Shown here piece by piece: positions 35,043 through 45,726 of a stretch of DNA of 64,000 nucleotides. Origin of the DNA: Acetobacteraceae bacterium (lineage in GTDB: Bacteria > Pseudomonadota > Alphaproteobacteria > Acetobacterales > Acetobacteraceae); assembly GCA_009693865.1 (NCBI GenBank), contig SHWL01000004.1, positions 1-64,000 of the forward strand. The letters are read 5' to 3'. The notes under the pieces were generated by a model. That model did not search any database. It was not told the DNA's origin and was given only the letters and a program-made list of their open reading frames with translations. Within the stretch, counting starts at the first letter, position 1, and each line of letters begins with the position of its first letter. The position numbers were made by a program, and so were the translations under genes.

Positions 35043-35133
35043 CCTGACGGAGCGTCACCGGTAGAACCCCCGCCTTCCGCCGCCGGCGCTTTCCGGGCGG
35101 CCCGATCCAGACAGAGGCGACAGACCCGGCATC

Positions 35134-35403
35134 ATGGCCAACACCGCATCCGCGCGTAAGCGTATTCGTCAGACCATCGTTCGTACCGCGCGCAACGCGG
35201 CCCGCAAATCCCGCCTGCGCACGTTCGTGAAAAAGGTGGAAGAGGCGATCGCGGGCGGCGACAAGTCAGTCGCCATCGCCGCGTTACGTACGGCGCAACC
35301 CGAAATGCAACGCGCGTCCGGCAAGGGGATCATTCACGCCAATACGGTGGCGCGGAAACTGTCGCGATTGTCCGCCCGGATCAAGGCGTTGGCGAGCGCG
35401 TGA
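35134..35403 (+). CDS. rpsT: 30S ribosomal protein S20
   Basis: An 89-residue basic protein with the S20 pattern [38 protein letters not shown] and the C-terminal [19 protein letters not shown]. It binds 16S rRNA early in small-subunit assembly. Its place upstream of dnaA is common in alphaproteobacteria, including Caulobacter. A GGCCGG-type hairpin follows the stop without a T-run. Confidence 0.97.
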   Translation: MANTASARKRIRQTIVRTARNAARKSRLRTFVKKVEEAIAGGDKSVAIAALRTAQPEMQRASGKGIIHANTVARKLSRLSARIKALASA

Positions 35404-35880
35404 ATTTTTGTTCGTAACGTTCCGGCCTGGTGGTTGACCGGCCGGACATCCTGAGGCACTTTGTGAGCGGCCAAGGGGAAGGCCGAGAGGTAAACCCCCT
35501 GGCGCGGCGATCGATGGATCGCGTCACGCCATCCCTGGGAGCGGCGTGGCAATTTGCCACTCAAGAAATGTTTCCCACAATAGTTATCCCCGCTATTATA
35601 CTTTGAGTAATGATGTTGCGTATTTTTTTGAACGCGATTTTATTGGCTGGGCCCCCATTGCGTCCCGTCGAAAGCCAGGTCTAAATATTGCCAATTGGTA
35701 GCCGGCCCTGAAATCTCTAGTCAGGATGAGGAAATTCTACCGGTGACGCCAATGGAAAATTGCCTGTCGCGCCCGGGATCGAACCCTGGCGATCTGGGGG
35801 CACGCATGCTGTCATGGGATGCGTCTGTGGGGAACCGGGCACGGTAGTGCCCAACGACGGCATTGGGGGAGCGAGATAAC
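35404..35880. other. rpsT-dnaA intergenic region: dnaA control, possible origin-type elements
   Basis: This 477-base gap contains no gene. Bases about 35560-35700 are clearly AT-rich compared with the surroundings. DnaA-box-like 9-mers occur at 35571 (TTTCCCACA, 7/9), 35584 (TTATCCCCG, 7/9) and 35880-35888 (inverted TTATCCACG, 8/9), the last covering the dnaA GTG start. A perfect palindrome, GTGGCAATTTGCCAC, lies at 35546-35560. These could be for DnaA autoregulation or part of a replication origin; the number of boxes is low for an origin. Confidence 0.4.
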
Positions 35881-37266
35881 GTGGATAAACCGCAACTCGC
35901 AACGATCTGGGCAAAAATTCGCGGCATCCTGCAGGCCGAGGTGGGGGACGCCGAATATCGCAACTGGCTCCGGCCAATGACGCTGGTAGGCGTGGTCGGC
36001 GATGAGGCCGCCATCAGCCTGCCAACAGCCTTCATGCGCGACTGGGTGCGCGATCATCACGGCGCCCGCGTCAATACGCTGTGGCAGACCGAATGGCCCG
36101 AGGTGCGCCGGGTAAATTTCGTCGTCAACAACGTTGCCCACTCGCCTGTCGAAGCCCGAGCCGCCCAACCGGCCGAAATCCCCAAACCGCGCCTGGAGAC
36201 TGAGGAAAAGCCTGACACGCGTCCCGATATCGCCGTCGCGCTGGACCCCCGATTCACCTTCGAAGCCTTCGTCGTCGGTAAACCCAACGAGGTCGCGCAT
36301 GCCTGCGCCCGCCGTGTCGCCGAACAACCCGCCTGCCACGGCTTCAACCCCTTATTCCTTTACGGCGGCGTCGGTCTCGGTAAAACGCATCTGATGCACG
36401 CGATCGCCTGGGAACTGACCGAACGCGGCGGCGCGAACGGCAAACCCGTCTCGGTCACGTATCTGTCCGCCGAGAAGTTCATGTACCGCTTCATCGCGGC
36501 CATCCGCGGTCACCAGACGATCCAGTTCAAGGAGCAATTGCGCGGCGTCGACGTGCTGATGGTCGACGATCTGCAGTTCCTGATTGGCAAGGACAACACG
36601 CAGGAGGAGTTTTTCCACACCTTCAATTATCTCGTGGAGGCGGGAAAGCAGATCGTCATCTCCGCCGATAAATCGCCGTCGGATCTGAACGGGCTCGACA
36701 ACCGCCTGCGCACTCGTCTCGGCTGCGGAATGGTCGCCGACCTGCATTCGACAACGTACGAACTACGCATTTCCATCCTGGAATCCAAGGCCGCGCGCGC
36801 CGGCGTGCCGATCCCGCCCAAGGTTCTGGAATTCCTGGCGCATAAAATCACCTCCAGCGTGCGCGAACTGGAAGGCGCGCTCAATCGCCTCGTCGCGCAC
36901 GCGAACCTGTTTGGCCGCGTCATCACGCTGGAAACCACGCAGGAGGTGCTGCACGACATCCTGCGCGCCCACGACCGCAAGGTGACGATCGAGGAAATTC
37001 AGAAGAAGGTCGCGGAACACTACAACATCAGCCAAACCGAGATGACCTCCGCTCGCCGTGCCCGAGCCGTCGCCCGTCCGCGCCAGGTGGCGATGTACCT
37101 GTCGAAACAACTCACAACCCGCAGCCTGCCGGAAATCGGCCGGAAATTCGGCAACCGCGATCACACCACGGTCATGCACGCGGTCTCCCGCGTGAACGAA
37201 CTGATGCAGGCCGACGGCGACTTCGCCGAAGGCGTCGAGTTGCTGCGGCGTATGCTGGAGTCGTGA
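35881..37266 (+). CDS. dnaA: Chromosomal replication initiator DnaA
   Basis: A 461-residue DnaA. Domain I starts WAKIRGILQAEVGDAEYRNWL, domain III has Walker A GGVGLGKTH (162-170), Walker B LMVDDLQFL and the sensor RLRTRLGCGM, and domain IV ends with the DNA-contact signature GNRDHTTVMHA. It binds DnaA boxes as ATP form and opens the origin. I start at the GTG at 35881, which has GGGGGAG eight bases before it; the ORF track's TTG at 35863 would include that site. The codons overlap a DnaA-box-like sequence, which would allow autoregulation. Confidence 0.97.
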   Translation: MDKPQLATIWAKIRGILQAEVGDAEYRNWLRPMTLVGVVGDEAAISLPTAFMRDWVRDHHGARVNTLWQTEWPEVRRVNFVVNNVAHSPVEARAAQPAEIPKPRLETEEKPDTRPDIAVALDPRFTFEAFVVGKPNEVAHACARRVAEQPACHGFNPLFLYGGVGLGKTHLMHAIAWELTERGGANGKPVSVTYLSAEKFMYRFIAAIRGHQTIQFKEQLRGVDVLMVDDLQFLIGKDNTQEEFFHTFNYLVEAGKQIVISADKSPSDLNGLDNRLRTRLGCGMVADLHSTTYELRISILESKAARAGVPIPPKVLEFLAHKITSSVRELEGALNRLVAHANLFGRVITLETTQEVLHDILRAHDRKVTIEEIQKKVAEHYNISQTEMTSARRARAVARPRQVAMYLSKQLTTRSLPEIGRKFGNRDHTTVMHAVSRVNELMQADGDFAEGVELLRRMLES

Positions 37267-37269
37267 GAA

Positions 37270-37512
37270 ACGGTGGGGCTTTGCCCCAAACCCCACCAAG
37301 AGGCTCTGCCTCTTGGAACTCCGCCAAGGGCAGTGGCCCTTGGAACCATGACTTTCGATCAGGGGATCGGAGGGCCTACTCGTATGAATTTACGTGCGAG
37401 CAGGCCCTCCGATCCCCTGATCAAATAAATCGCGGTCCAGGGACCGTGTCCCTGGTGGGAGGTCCAGGAGGGCAACGCCCTCTTGGCGGGGTTTGGGGCA
37501 AAGCCCCGCCGC
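37270..37512. repeat. Large nested inverted repeat between dnaA and the aminotransferase gene
   Basis: At the centre are two perfect 21-base arms (37357-37377 and 37402-37422, beginning GATCAGGGGATCGG), with a 24-base loop that itself has CTCG/CGAG ends. Around this are inverted copies of another element: GGGGCTTTGCCCCAAACCCC on the left (about 37272) and GGGGTTTGGGGCAAAGCCCC on the right (about 37487), with further GGC-rich small hairpins (AGAGGCTCTGCCTCTT, CAGGGACCGTGTCCCTG). The whole 240 bases can fold as one structure. It separates two convergent genes and may terminate both. Confidence 0.85.
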
Positions 37513-37516
37513 TTCC

Positions 37517-38827
37517 TCACTCCAACAACGCACTCCGCGACGACAGAAACTCCTCGACGGCGGCGGCTAACTTATCGCATTCGGCATCGCCGATCGGCAG
37601 GCACAGCGTCATCATTCCCCGGCGAGCCAGCCAGATTCCTTGTGCGAGCATATCGAAGAAAAACAGTTCCTTCAGCTTCGCGTCGCTTTTCGCCGCGTCG
37701 GCTGGCGTGCGGATTGGATCGCGCGTCGTATGGACCGCGAGCATCGAGCCGATCCCGGTGAACTGTAACCGCGCGTCCGCGGCGCGGCACAGCGCGTTCA
37801 ACCTCTCCCGCAACGCATCGCCCCGGGCATTCAGCGCCTTCGCTGCCTCCGGCGTGTAGATTTCGGTCAGGCCGGCAAGCCCGGCGTTCATTGTCAATAC
37901 GTTATTGTTGAACGTTCCCGCGTGCGGTAGCGCATCCGGCCGCCGAGGATCGAACAAATCCATGATATCGCCGCGCCCGCCAAACGCGCCGAACGACATC
38001 CCGCCACCGATATATTTCCCAAAGGTCGTCAGGTCCGGCTTGATCCCGCGAACAGCCTGCAGCCCGCCCGGCGACAGGCGAGACGTCATCACCTCATCCA
38101 GAATCAGCAGCGCGCCAATGCGAGATGTCTCTTCCCGCAGCATCGCCAGAAATTCCGGCGTGGCGGGGATGCAGCCGCCGCTGCCGTACATCGGCTCCAG
38201 AATCACCACCGCCAGATCGGTGGCGTTCGTGGCGATCAGCGACCGGGTTGTCTCCATATCGTTATAAGATGCCACGACATACTCGAACGGCGCGTTGATC
38301 GGAGAGCCACCGCCCGCGAAGCCGAACACCGCGCCGTGATAGCCGCCGTCGAAGACCATCACCTTCGATCGTTTCGTGAAAATCCGCGCGACCGAGATCG
38401 CCAGCAGGTTCGCCTCCGTGCCGGAATTGGTGAACCGCACCCGATCCAGCCCAAACCTCTCGCACACCGCGCGGGCAAAGCGCGCCTCGACCAGGTTCGA
38501 CGCGCCAAAGTTGATGCCCCCGTCAAGCGCCTTATCCAATGCCGCCCGGATGACCGGATGCGAGTGGCCGAAGATGCCCGCAGTATATTCACCCAGAAAA
38601 TCGACGAATTCGTGCCCGTCGAGATCCCAGAGACGGCAGCCCGCGGCCCGCTCCATCGCCAGCGGGAAGGGCGCGTAATGCAGCACGGTGCGGGTATTGC
38701 CGCCGGGCATGACCGCCGTCGCCTCCACATACCGGGCGAGGCTTTTCGGATTGCCGGCGACGTAAAGCTCTTTCGCCTCGTTCAGCACGGCATCGATATC
38801 GGCGTTGCGCAATTGGGTCTCGCTCAT
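37517..38827 (-). CDS. Class-III aminotransferase, glutamate-1-semialdehyde aminomutase type
   Basis: A 436-residue PLP enzyme. VMPGGNTRTVLHYAPFPLAMERAAG near residue 40 and FTNSGTEANLLAISVAR near 130 are HemL-like. The catalytic Lys is in TTFGKYIGGGMSFGAFGG near 270, and LDEVMTSR near 245 gives the Asp that binds the pyridine nitrogen. True HemL makes 5-aminolevulinate in the C5 pathway, but alphaproteobacteria normally use HemA (ALA synthase), so a different aminomutase or transaminase substrate is more likely. I left the symbol blank. The ATG at 38827 is the conserved start. Confidence 0.82.
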   Translation of the reverse strand: MSETQLRNADIDAVLNEAKELYVAGNPKSLARYVEATAVMPGGNTRTVLHYAPFPLAMERAAGCRLWDLDGHEFVDFLGEYTAGIFGHSHPVIRAALDKALDGGINFGASNLVEARFARAVCERFGLDRVRFTNSGTEANLLAISVARIFTKRSKVMVFDGGYHGAVFGFAGGGSPINAPFEYVVASYNDMETTRSLIATNATDLAVVILEPMYGSGGCIPATPEFLAMLREETSRIGALLILDEVMTSRLSPGGLQAVRGIKPDLTTFGKYIGGGMSFGAFGGRGDIMDLFDPRRPDALPHAGTFNNNVLTMNAGLAGLTEIYTPEAAKALNARGDALRERLNALCRAADARLQFTGIGSMLAVHTTRDPIRTPADAAKSDAKLKELFFFDMLAQGIWLARRGMMTLCLPIGDAECDKLAAAVEEFLSSRSALLE

Positions 38828-39053
38828 GCTCCGCTCCCCCTGGGTGGGGAGAGTGTCGCGCCAGTCACGCCGGGACGCAATTGGCATTCGGGCGACCGTT
38901 TTCAAGGCTTGACCCCTATGGCGGCGCGGACGGTCTTTGGGTATGGTCCGTCCGCCTCGTCGCAGGAGGCGAAATCCATGGGGCTGGTTCTCCCGGAACC
39001 GGTCCGTCTGGGCGCGGCCTCTTGCTGGTCCCGCCTTGGAGGTGACGAAATCG

Positions 39054-39419
39054 ATGCAGCCGCTGCTCTACGGCTATTTGCCCATCTTGGTCTTCCTGGC
39101 CATCGCCGGGGGAATCGCCGTCGCCATGTTGGGCGGCTCGCTGCTTCTCGCCCGCCAAAAACCCTACGCGGAGAAGCTGTCCGCCTATGAATGCGGCTTC
39201 GAACCCTTCGACGATGCCCGCCGCCGTTTCGACGTGCGGTACTACCTGGTCGCCATCCTCTTCATCATCTTCGACCTGGAAGTCGCCTTCCTCTTCCCAT
39301 GGGCCGTCGCCCTCAAAAGCATCGGCGCTCTGGGCTTTTGGTCGATGGTTGCCTTCCTCGCCGTGCTGACGGTCGGCTTCGTCTACGAGTGGTGCAAAGG
39401 CGCCCTGGAATGGGAGTGA
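39054..39419 (+). CDS. nuoA: NADH-quinone oxidoreductase subunit A
   Basis: A 121-residue membrane subunit with three transmembrane helices. [39 protein letters not shown] is the conserved loop and second helix that line the quinone chamber. GGAGGTG precedes the ATG at 39054 with good spacing; the longer ORF-track form adds 39 codons that are not conserved. It is the first gene of the 14-gene nuo operon, followed by nuoB after 4 bases. Confidence 0.96.
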   Translation: MQPLLYGYLPILVFLAIAGGIAVAMLGGSLLLARQKPYAEKLSAYECGFEPFDDARRRFDVRYYLVAILFIIFDLEVAFLFPWAVALKSIGALGFWSMVAFLAVLTVGFVYEWCKGALEWE

Positions 39420-39423
39420 CCGC

Positions 39424-39978
39424 ATGAGCGACGTGACGGCCATTGCCTGGAACCGCGAGCATCTTCCGCCCGGCCCCGAGCAGGATGCGGTCATCAAAGG
39501 CATCACCGGGGAAATCGCCGATAAAGGCTTCCTCGTCGCCAACCTCGATAAGATCGTGAACTGGGCTCGTACCGGAAGTCTCTGGCCGATGACATTTGGC
39601 CTGGCCTGCTGCGCGGTCGAAATGATCCACGCCTATATGCCCCGTTACGACCTCGACCGCCTGGGCATTATCCCCCGCGCGAGCCCGCGGCAAAGCGACG
39701 TGATGATCGTGGCGGGGACGCTGACCAACAAAATGGCGCCCGCGCTGCGGAAAGTTTACGACCAGATGCCAGAGCCGCGCTGGGTGATCTCGATGGGAAG
39801 CTGCGCCAATGGCGGCGGCTATTACCATTACTCCTATGCCATCGTGCGTGGTTGCGACCGGATCGTGCCGGTGGATATCTACGTGCCCGGCTGCCCGCCG
39901 ACCGCTGAGGCGCTGGTCTACGGAATCATGCAGTTGCAGAAGAAAATCCGCCGCACGGGGACTATTCTCCGTGGCTGA
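39424..39978 (+). CDS. nuoB: NADH-quinone oxidoreductase subunit B
   Basis: A 184-residue peripheral subunit that holds cluster N2, the last iron-sulfur cluster before quinone. The four cysteines are seen: the adjacent pair in GLACCAVE (62-63), one in [11 protein letters not shown] and one in [11 protein letters not shown]. The C-terminus overlaps the GTG start of nuoC. Length and motifs are normal for the family. Confidence 0.97.
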   Translation: MSDVTAIAWNREHLPPGPEQDAVIKGITGEIADKGFLVANLDKIVNWARTGSLWPMTFGLACCAVEMIHAYMPRYDLDRLGIIPRASPRQSDVMIVAGTLTNKMAPALRKVYDQMPEPRWVISMGSCANGGGYYHYSYAIVRGCDRIVPVDIYVPGCPPTAEALVYGIMQLQKKIRRTGTILRG

Positions 39979-40585
39979 GGATACACCACTGGAACGTTTG
40001 GGTGATGCGGTAGCGGGTTTACCAGGTGTGACCGGCACGTCGATCCAATTGGGCGAGCTGACCGCGCGCGCGAGCCGCGACGGACTGGTCGCGCTGATGA
40101 CGATGCTGCGCGACGATCCCCGCTTCGCGTTCGAGCAAATGATGGATCTCGCCGGCGTCGATTGGCCAGAACGCGCGGACCGATTCGATGTCGTTTACAA
40201 TCTGCTGTCCGTGTCGTTGAACCAGCGTCTGCGCGTGATCGTGACGACCGATGCTGAAACGCCGGTCGCGTCGATCCACGAGGTCTGGCCCGCCGCCACC
40301 TGGTGGGAACGCGAGGCCTGGGATCTCTATGGCATCATCTTCTCCGGGCAACCCGATTTGCGCCGTATCCTCACCGATTATGGGTTCGAAGGGCATCCGC
40401 TGCGGAAAGATTTTCCCCTGACGGGCTATATCGAAGTCCGTTACGATGAGGATCGAAAAGCCGTCGTCTACGAGCCTGTCAAACTGACCCAGGATTTCCG
40501 GAACTTCGACTTCCTGTCGCCGTGGGAGGCGATGACGACCCTGCCAGGCGACGAGAAAGTCCAGACTGAGCGGGCGAAAGGCTGA
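39971..40585 (+). CDS. nuoC: NADH-quinone oxidoreductase subunit C
   Basis: A 204-residue peripheral-arm subunit. The family block [48 protein letters not shown] is complete. The start is a GTG at 39971 that overlaps the nuoB end by 8 bases; the ORF track begins 54 codons earlier in nuoB's sequence and should be ignored. It is separate from nuoD, as in most alphaproteobacteria, not fused as in E. coli. Confidence 0.95.
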   Translation: MAEDTPLERLGDAVAGLPGVTGTSIQLGELTARASRDGLVALMTMLRDDPRFAFEQMMDLAGVDWPERADRFDVVYNLLSVSLNQRLRVIVTTDAETPVASIHEVWPAATWWEREAWDLYGIIFSGQPDLRRILTDYGFEGHPLRKDFPLTGYIEVRYDEDRKAVVYEPVKLTQDFRNFDFLSPWEAMTTLPGDEKVQTERAKG

Positions 40586-40589
40586 CGTC

Positions 40590-41783
40590 ATGGACGAGAT
40601 CGCCACCCGTACCGTCGAGATCGACAGCCACTCGATCAATTTCGGCCCGCAGCACCCCGCCGCGCACGGCGTGCTGCGTCTGATCCTGGAACTGGACGGT
40701 GAGATCGTCGAGCGCGCCGATCCGCATATCGGATTGTTGCACCGCGGCACCGAAAAGCTGATCGAGCACAAGACCTACATGCAGGCCGTGCCGTATTTCG
40801 ACCGGCTCGATTACGTGTCCCCGATGTGCGAGGAACACGCATTCGCGCTCGCGGTCGAGAAGCTGCTTGGCATCGCGCCGCCGGATCGCGGCCAATGGAT
40901 CCGGGTGTTGTTCGCCGAGATAACACGGGTTTTGAATCATCTGCTGAATCTCACGACCTATGCGTTGGACGTTGGCGCCATCACGCCCGCGCTATGGGGG
41001 TTCGAGGAGCGCGAGAAACTCATGGAGTTCCATGAGGCCGCGTCGGGCGCGCGGTTGCATGCGAACTATTTCCGCCCAGGAGGGGTGTCGAAAGATTTGC
41101 CGGCGGGCTTGACGGACCGGATCGGCGAGTGGGCTGAGACTTTCCCAAAATTCATGGACGATCTGGAGACGCTTCTGACTGGTAATCGAATCTGGAAGCA
41201 ACGCACCGTCGATATCGGCGTGTTCTCGGCCGAGCAGGCGTTGGCCTGGGGATTTTCCGGGCCCCCTTTGCGAGCGTCCGGTGTGCCGTGGGATTTGCGG
41301 CGGTCGCAGCCATACGACAAATACGCCGAGGTCGAGTTTAACATTCCCGTCGCGCGTAATGGCGACTGTTACGACCGGTATCTGGTCCGGCTCGCGGAAA
41401 TCCGGGAGAGTCTGAAGATCATCAGGCAATGCCTCGCGAAAATGAAGCCGGGTCCGGTGAAGGTCGAAGACCGGAAGTTTTCGCCGCCCGGTAGAAGTGA
41501 AATGAAGCGTTCGATGGAGGCGCTGATCCATCACTTCAAGCTGTATACGGAAGGGTATCACGTGCCGGCGGGCTCGACCTATTCCGTGGTCGAAACGCCT
41601 AAGGGTGAGTTCGGCGTCTATCTCGTCGCCGACGGCACCAACAAACCTTACCGGTGCAAGATTCGCTCAACCGGGTTCGCCTTTTTGCAGGCGGTCGATG
41701 TCATGGCGAAACGGCACATGCTGGCCGATGTTTGCGCGATCATCGGATCGCTGGACATCGTGTTCGGCGAGATCGACAGGTAA
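40590..41783 (+). CDS. nuoD: NADH-quinone oxidoreductase subunit D
   Basis: A 397-residue subunit homologous to the large subunit of NiFe hydrogenases, forming much of the quinone site with NuoB. The start [38 protein letters not shown] carries the quinone-binding His (in HPAAHG), and [12 protein letters not shown] and the C-terminal DIVFGEIDR are conserved. No Cys ligands of the hydrogenase metal are present, as expected. It lies 4 bases after nuoC. Confidence 0.97.
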   Translation: MDEIATRTVEIDSHSINFGPQHPAAHGVLRLILELDGEIVERADPHIGLLHRGTEKLIEHKTYMQAVPYFDRLDYVSPMCEEHAFALAVEKLLGIAPPDRGQWIRVLFAEITRVLNHLLNLTTYALDVGAITPALWGFEEREKLMEFHEAASGARLHANYFRPGGVSKDLPAGLTDRIGEWAETFPKFMDDLETLLTGNRIWKQRTVDIGVFSAEQALAWGFSGPPLRASGVPWDLRRSQPYDKYAEVEFNIPVARNGDCYDRYLVRLAEIRESLKIIRQCLAKMKPGPVKVEDRKFSPPGRSEMKRSMEALIHHFKLYTEGYHVPAGSTYSVVETPKGEFGVYLVADGTNKPYRCKIRSTGFAFLQAVDVMAKRHMLADVCAIIGSLDIVFGEIDR

Positions 41784-41786
41784 GTC

Positions 41787-42404
41787 ATGGCCGATTTCGA
41801 ACAACCCGCGCATTTCGCTTTCGATGCCGACTCCGCGGCGGAGATTGACAGAGTCGTCGCCAAATACCCGCCGGGCCGCCAGGCCAGCGCGGTCATTCCG
41901 GCGCTGTATGTCGTGCAACGGCAGATGAAGCGCCAGACCGGCAGCGCCTGGGTGCCGCTGAAAGGAATGGACGCCGTGGGCGAGCGCCTCGGGATGCCGC
42001 CGATCCGGGTTTACGAGGTCGCGACATTTTATTTCATGTTCAACATGGCGCCGATTGGAAAGTATCATTTGCAACTGTGCACGACGACGCCTTGCTGGTT
42101 GCGGGGCTCGGACGATATTGTCGCCGCGTGCCGCGAGGCCACGGGCATCAAGGGCTGGAAGGAGACCAGCGCGGACGGGCTGTTCACCATGACCGAGGTC
42201 GAATGCGTCGGCGCCTGCGTCAACGCTCCGATCCTGCAGGTGGACGACGACTTTTATGAGGACATGGACCGGGAAAAGACTCTTTTGGTCATTGCCGCGT
42301 TGCGCGAGGGCAAACCGCCCGCAGTTGGCTCCATGATTGGACGGCAGCGATCCGCGCCCGAGGGCGGGCCCACGACGTTGTTGTTCGCGCCGGAGAACGG
42401 ATGA
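41787..42404 (+). CDS. nuoE: NADH-quinone oxidoreductase subunit E
   Basis: A 205-residue thioredoxin-fold subunit with the 2Fe-2S cluster N1a. The cysteines are in [11 protein letters not shown] (C-x4-C) and [11 protein letters not shown] (C-x3-C). It is the electron-input arm partner of NuoF. The stop overlaps the nuoF start (ATGA). The C-terminal 40 residues ([19 protein letters not shown]) are an alphaproteobacterial-type extension. Confidence 0.96.
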   Translation: MADFEQPAHFAFDADSAAEIDRVVAKYPPGRQASAVIPALYVVQRQMKRQTGSAWVPLKGMDAVGERLGMPPIRVYEVATFYFMFNMAPIGKYHLQLCTTTPCWLRGSDDIVAACREATGIKGWKETSADGLFTMTEVECVGACVNAPILQVDDDFYEDMDREKTLLVIAALREGKPPAVGSMIGRQRSAPEGGPTTLLFAPENG

Positions 42405-43696
42405 TGTTGGCGGATCAGGATCGCATCTTCACCAATCTATATGGCGTGCATGACCCGTTGCTTGCGGGTGCCCGTATGCGCGGTGACTGGGACAATACCA
42501 AAGCGATCCTGGAACGCGGGCGGGACGCGCTTGTCGATGAGGTCAAGGCCTCCGGACTGCGCGGCCGCGGCGGCGCGGGTTTTCCGACCGGGCTGAAATG
42601 GTCGTTCATGCCGAAGACTTCGGACCGGCCGTGCTATCTGGTGGTGAACGCCGACGAGTCCGAGCCCGGAACGTGCAAAGACCGCGATATCATCCGGCAC
42701 GATCCTCACAAGCTCGTGGAAGGTTGTTTGGTCGCCGGGTTCGCCATGGGCGCCTGCGCGGCGTACATCTATATCCGCGGCGAGTTCTACAATGAACACC
42801 TTGTATTGCAGGCGGCGATCGACGAGGCCTACGAAGCCGGTCTGATCGGCAAGAATGCCTGCGGGTCCGGCTACGACTTCGATGTCATCCTGCATCGTGG
42901 CGCCGGGGCTTACATCTGCGGCGAGGAAACCGCGCTGATCGAAAGCCTGGAAGGTAAAAAGGGCATGCCGCGGCTGAAGCCGCCGTTCCCCGCCGGTGTC
43001 GGGTTATACGGCTGCCCCTCCACCGTGAACAATGTGGAAAGCATCGCGGTGGCACCGACCATCCTGCGCCGTGGCGCCGCGTGGTTCAGTGCGTTGGGTC
43101 GTCAGAACAATACGGGCCCGAAAGTGTTCTGTATCTCCGGCCACGTGAACAAGCCTTGCAATGTCGAGGAGGAACTCGGCATTCCCATGCGCGAGTTGAT
43201 CGACAAATACGCGGGCGGCGTGCGCGGCGGCTGGGACAATCTGCTGGCGGTGATCCCCGGTGGCGCCTCAGTCCCGGTGATCCCGAAATCGGTATGCGAC
43301 GACGTACTCATGGACTTCGACAGTCTCCGCAATGTCCGCAGCGGCCTGGGCACTGCCGCCGTGATCGTCATGGATAAGTCGACCGATCTGATCAAAGCCA
43401 TCGCTCGGTTGTCGAAGTTCTACATGCACGAAAGCTGTGGTCAGTGTACACCGTGCCGAGAGGGCACGGGTTGGATGTACCGCGTCATGACCCGCATGGT
43501 CGAAGGCCGCGCCGAACTTGCCGAGATCGACACGCTGGAACAGGTCACGCGCCAAATCGAAGGTCATACCATTTGCGCGCTTGGTGACGCGGCCGCCTGG
43601 CCGATCCAAGGCCTGATCCGCCATTTCCGGCCGCTGATGGAAGAGCGGATCGCTTCCTATAAAGCGCGGTCCACCGTGCGGTTGGCGGCGGAGTAA
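42401..43696 (+). CDS. nuoF: NADH-quinone oxidoreductase subunit F
   Basis: A 431-residue NADH dehydrogenase subunit. The glycine-rich FMN/NADH site [17 protein letters not shown] lies near residue 53, a second nucleotide motif [19 protein letters not shown] near 170, and the N3 4Fe-4S cysteines in [12 protein letters not shown] near 350. It oxidises NADH and passes electrons to NuoE and NuoG. It starts inside the nuoE stop. Confidence 0.97.
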   Translation: MMLADQDRIFTNLYGVHDPLLAGARMRGDWDNTKAILERGRDALVDEVKASGLRGRGGAGFPTGLKWSFMPKTSDRPCYLVVNADESEPGTCKDRDIIRHDPHKLVEGCLVAGFAMGACAAYIYIRGEFYNEHLVLQAAIDEAYEAGLIGKNACGSGYDFDVILHRGAGAYICGEETALIESLEGKKGMPRLKPPFPAGVGLYGCPSTVNNVESIAVAPTILRRGAAWFSALGRQNNTGPKVFCISGHVNKPCNVEEELGIPMRELIDKYAGGVRGGWDNLLAVIPGGASVPVIPKSVCDDVLMDFDSLRNVRSGLGTAAVIVMDKSTDLIKAIARLSKFYMHESCGQCTPCREGTGWMYRVMTRMVEGRAELAEIDTLEQVTRQIEGHTICALGDAAAWPIQGLIRHFRPLMEERIASYKARSTVRLAAE

Positions 43697-43699
43697 CCC

Positions 43700-45721
43700 A
43701 TGCCCAAACTCACCATCGACGGGATTGAGGTCGAGGTTCCTCCCGGTTCCACCGTGCTACAGGCCGCCGAAGCCGCGGGCATTGAAATCCCGCGCTTCTG
43801 CTACCACGACCGCCTGTCCATCGCCGGCAATTGCCGCATGTGCCTGGTGGAGATCGAGAAGACCCCGCCGAAGCCGATCTCCTCCTGCACCTATCCCGCG
43901 GCCGAGGGCATGATCGTTCATACCGATACCCCAATGGTCCGCAACGGCCGCCGCGGCGTGATGGAATTCCTGCTCATCAACCACCCGCTGGATTGTCCGA
44001 TTTGCGACCAGGGCGGCGAGTGCGATTTGCAGGATCAGGCCATGGGTTACGGCATGGACCATTCGCGCTATGCCGAGAACAAGCGCGCCGTGAAGGACAA
44101 GGAACTCGGCCCCCTGGTGAAAACCGTGATGACGCGGTGTATTCATTGCACCCGCTGCATTCGTTTCATCTCCGAGGTCGCGGGCGTGCCCGATCTCGGC
44201 GCCACCTCCCGCGGCGAACACATGGAAGTCGGCACTTACGTCGAGAAAGCGTTGAGCTCCGAGCTGTCAGCCAATATCATCGACCTATGCCCGGTGGGCG
44301 CGTTGACCTCGAAGCCGTACGCGTTCACCGCGCGTTCGTGGGAACTGACCAAGACCGACAGCGTAGACGTACTGGATGCGGTCGGTGCCAATATCCGCGT
44401 CGACACCCGTGGCCCCGAGGTGCTGCGGATACTCCCGCGTTTGAACGAAGATGTGAACGAGGAATGGCTAGGCGATAAGTCCCGCTTTTCGATCGATGGC
44501 CTGAAACGGCGCCGCCTCGACAAGCCATGGGTGCGCAAGGACGGTAAGCTTCAGGCCGCGACCTGGCAGCAGGCTTTCGATGCCATCGCGACGAAACTGC
44601 ACGACACCAAAGGCGACCGGATTGGCGCCATCGCGGGCGATCTGTGCGACGCGGAAAGCATGCTCGCGTTGAAAGACCTGATGGCCGCGCTTGGGTCATT
44701 CAACCTCGACTGCCGCCAGGACGGTGCGAAACTGACCAACGCGCGGCGCGATCATTACACATTCAACACTCAGATCGCCGGGATTGAGGACGCGGACGCG
44801 ATCCTCATCATCGGTTCCAACCCAAGACGCGAGGCGCCTGTCCTCAATGCCCGCATTCGAAAAGCATGGGCCAACAGCGGCGCGAAGATCGGTGTGATCG
44901 GTGCCGAAACGGATCTGACCTATCCGGTGACCCATCTCGGAACCGGAACGACGGCGTTGGGCGCTGGCGAAACATTCCTCAACGGCGCGAAGAAGCCGAT
45001 GGTGATCGTCGGGCAGGGCGCGTTGAAGCACGAAAATCTGCTTGCCGCCGCCTGGGGCATCGCATCCCGCGCGGGCGCGCTGACCCCCGAATGGCATGGC
45101 TTTAACGTTCTGCACACGGCCGCGGCCCGCGTTGGCGCCCTCGACCTGGGTTTTCTCAGCGGCAAGACGGCCGGTGAAATGCTCAATGGCGGTGTGGATG
45201 TGCTGTATCTGCTTGGCGCCGATGAGTTCAATATCGCAAAGACCGGTCCGGCCACGTTTGTCATTTACCAGGGCCACCATGGCGATTCCGGTGCGGCGCG
45301 CGCGGATGTGATCCTTCCCGGCGCGGCCTACACGGAGAAATCCGGTACCTATGTCAACACCGAGGGCCGGGTCCAGCGCGGCTTCATGGCCACGCATCCT
45401 CCCGGCGAGGCGCGGGAGGACTGGAAAATCATCCGCGCCCTCAGCGCCCATACCGGCCACGCGCTGCCGTACGATACCATCGCGGCAGTGCGAGCCAGAT
45501 TGGAACAGGTCAACCCGGTCTTCGCCAATGTCGGCTTTCTGCCACGCTTCGGCTGTTCCGACACAACAGCCCCGGCAGGCGATCCGGCGGCGGTGGCGAA
45601 CGTGAACTTCACGCCCGTGATTGTGCATTACCACCAGACCGATACGATCAGCCGCGCCAGCCCGACCATGGCGGCCTGTGTCGCGGCGCTCGAACCAGCG
45701 CCCGCGATGGCGGCGGAATAA
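43700..45721 (+). CDS. nuoG: NADH-quinone oxidoreductase subunit G
   Basis: A 673-residue iron-sulfur subunit. The N-terminal 2Fe-2S ferredoxin domain has [15 protein letters not shown], the His/Cys N5 site is [19 protein letters not shown], and the N4 and further cysteines are in [10 protein letters not shown] and DLCPVGAL. The C-terminal part is a molybdopterin-oxidoreductase-like domain that has lost its cofactor site. Length is about the alphaproteobacterial norm. The extra N7 cluster is not apparent. Confidence 0.95.
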   Translation: MPKLTIDGIEVEVPPGSTVLQAAEAAGIEIPRFCYHDRLSIAGNCRMCLVEIEKTPPKPISSCTYPAAEGMIVHTDTPMVRNGRRGVMEFLLINHPLDCPICDQGGECDLQDQAMGYGMDHSRYAENKRAVKDKELGPLVKTVMTRCIHCTRCIRFISEVAGVPDLGATSRGEHMEVGTYVEKALSSELSANIIDLCPVGALTSKPYAFTARSWELTKTDSVDVLDAVGANIRVDTRGPEVLRILPRLNEDVNEEWLGDKSRFSIDGLKRRRLDKPWVRKDGKLQAATWQQAFDAIATKLHDTKGDRIGAIAGDLCDAESMLALKDLMAALGSFNLDCRQDGAKLTNARRDHYTFNTQIAGIEDADAILIIGSNPRREAPVLNARIRKAWANSGAKIGVIGAETDLTYPVTHLGTGTTALGAGETFLNGAKKPMVIVGQGALKHENLLAAAWGIASRAGALTPEWHGFNVLHTAAARVGALDLGFLSGKTAGEMLNGGVDVLYLLGADEFNIAKTGPATFVIYQGHHGDSGAARADVILPGAAYTEKSGTYVNTEGRVQRGFMATHPPGEAREDWKIIRALSAHTGHALPYDTIAAVRARLEQVNPVFANVGFLPRFGCSDTTAPAGDPAAVANVNFTPVIVHYHQTDTISRASPTMAACVAALEPAPAMAAE

Positions 45722-45726
45722 CGGCG

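Noticed and set aside
35760-35830. tRNA-like arm on the minus strand (GGGTTCGATCCCGGG)
   Set aside because: The T-arm stem pairs only partly, and no matching D-arm, anticodon arm or acceptor stem was found upstream within 75 bases.
41667-42074. Minus-strand ORF across nuoD/nuoE
   Set aside because: Antisense of well-supported nuo genes with no domain pattern.
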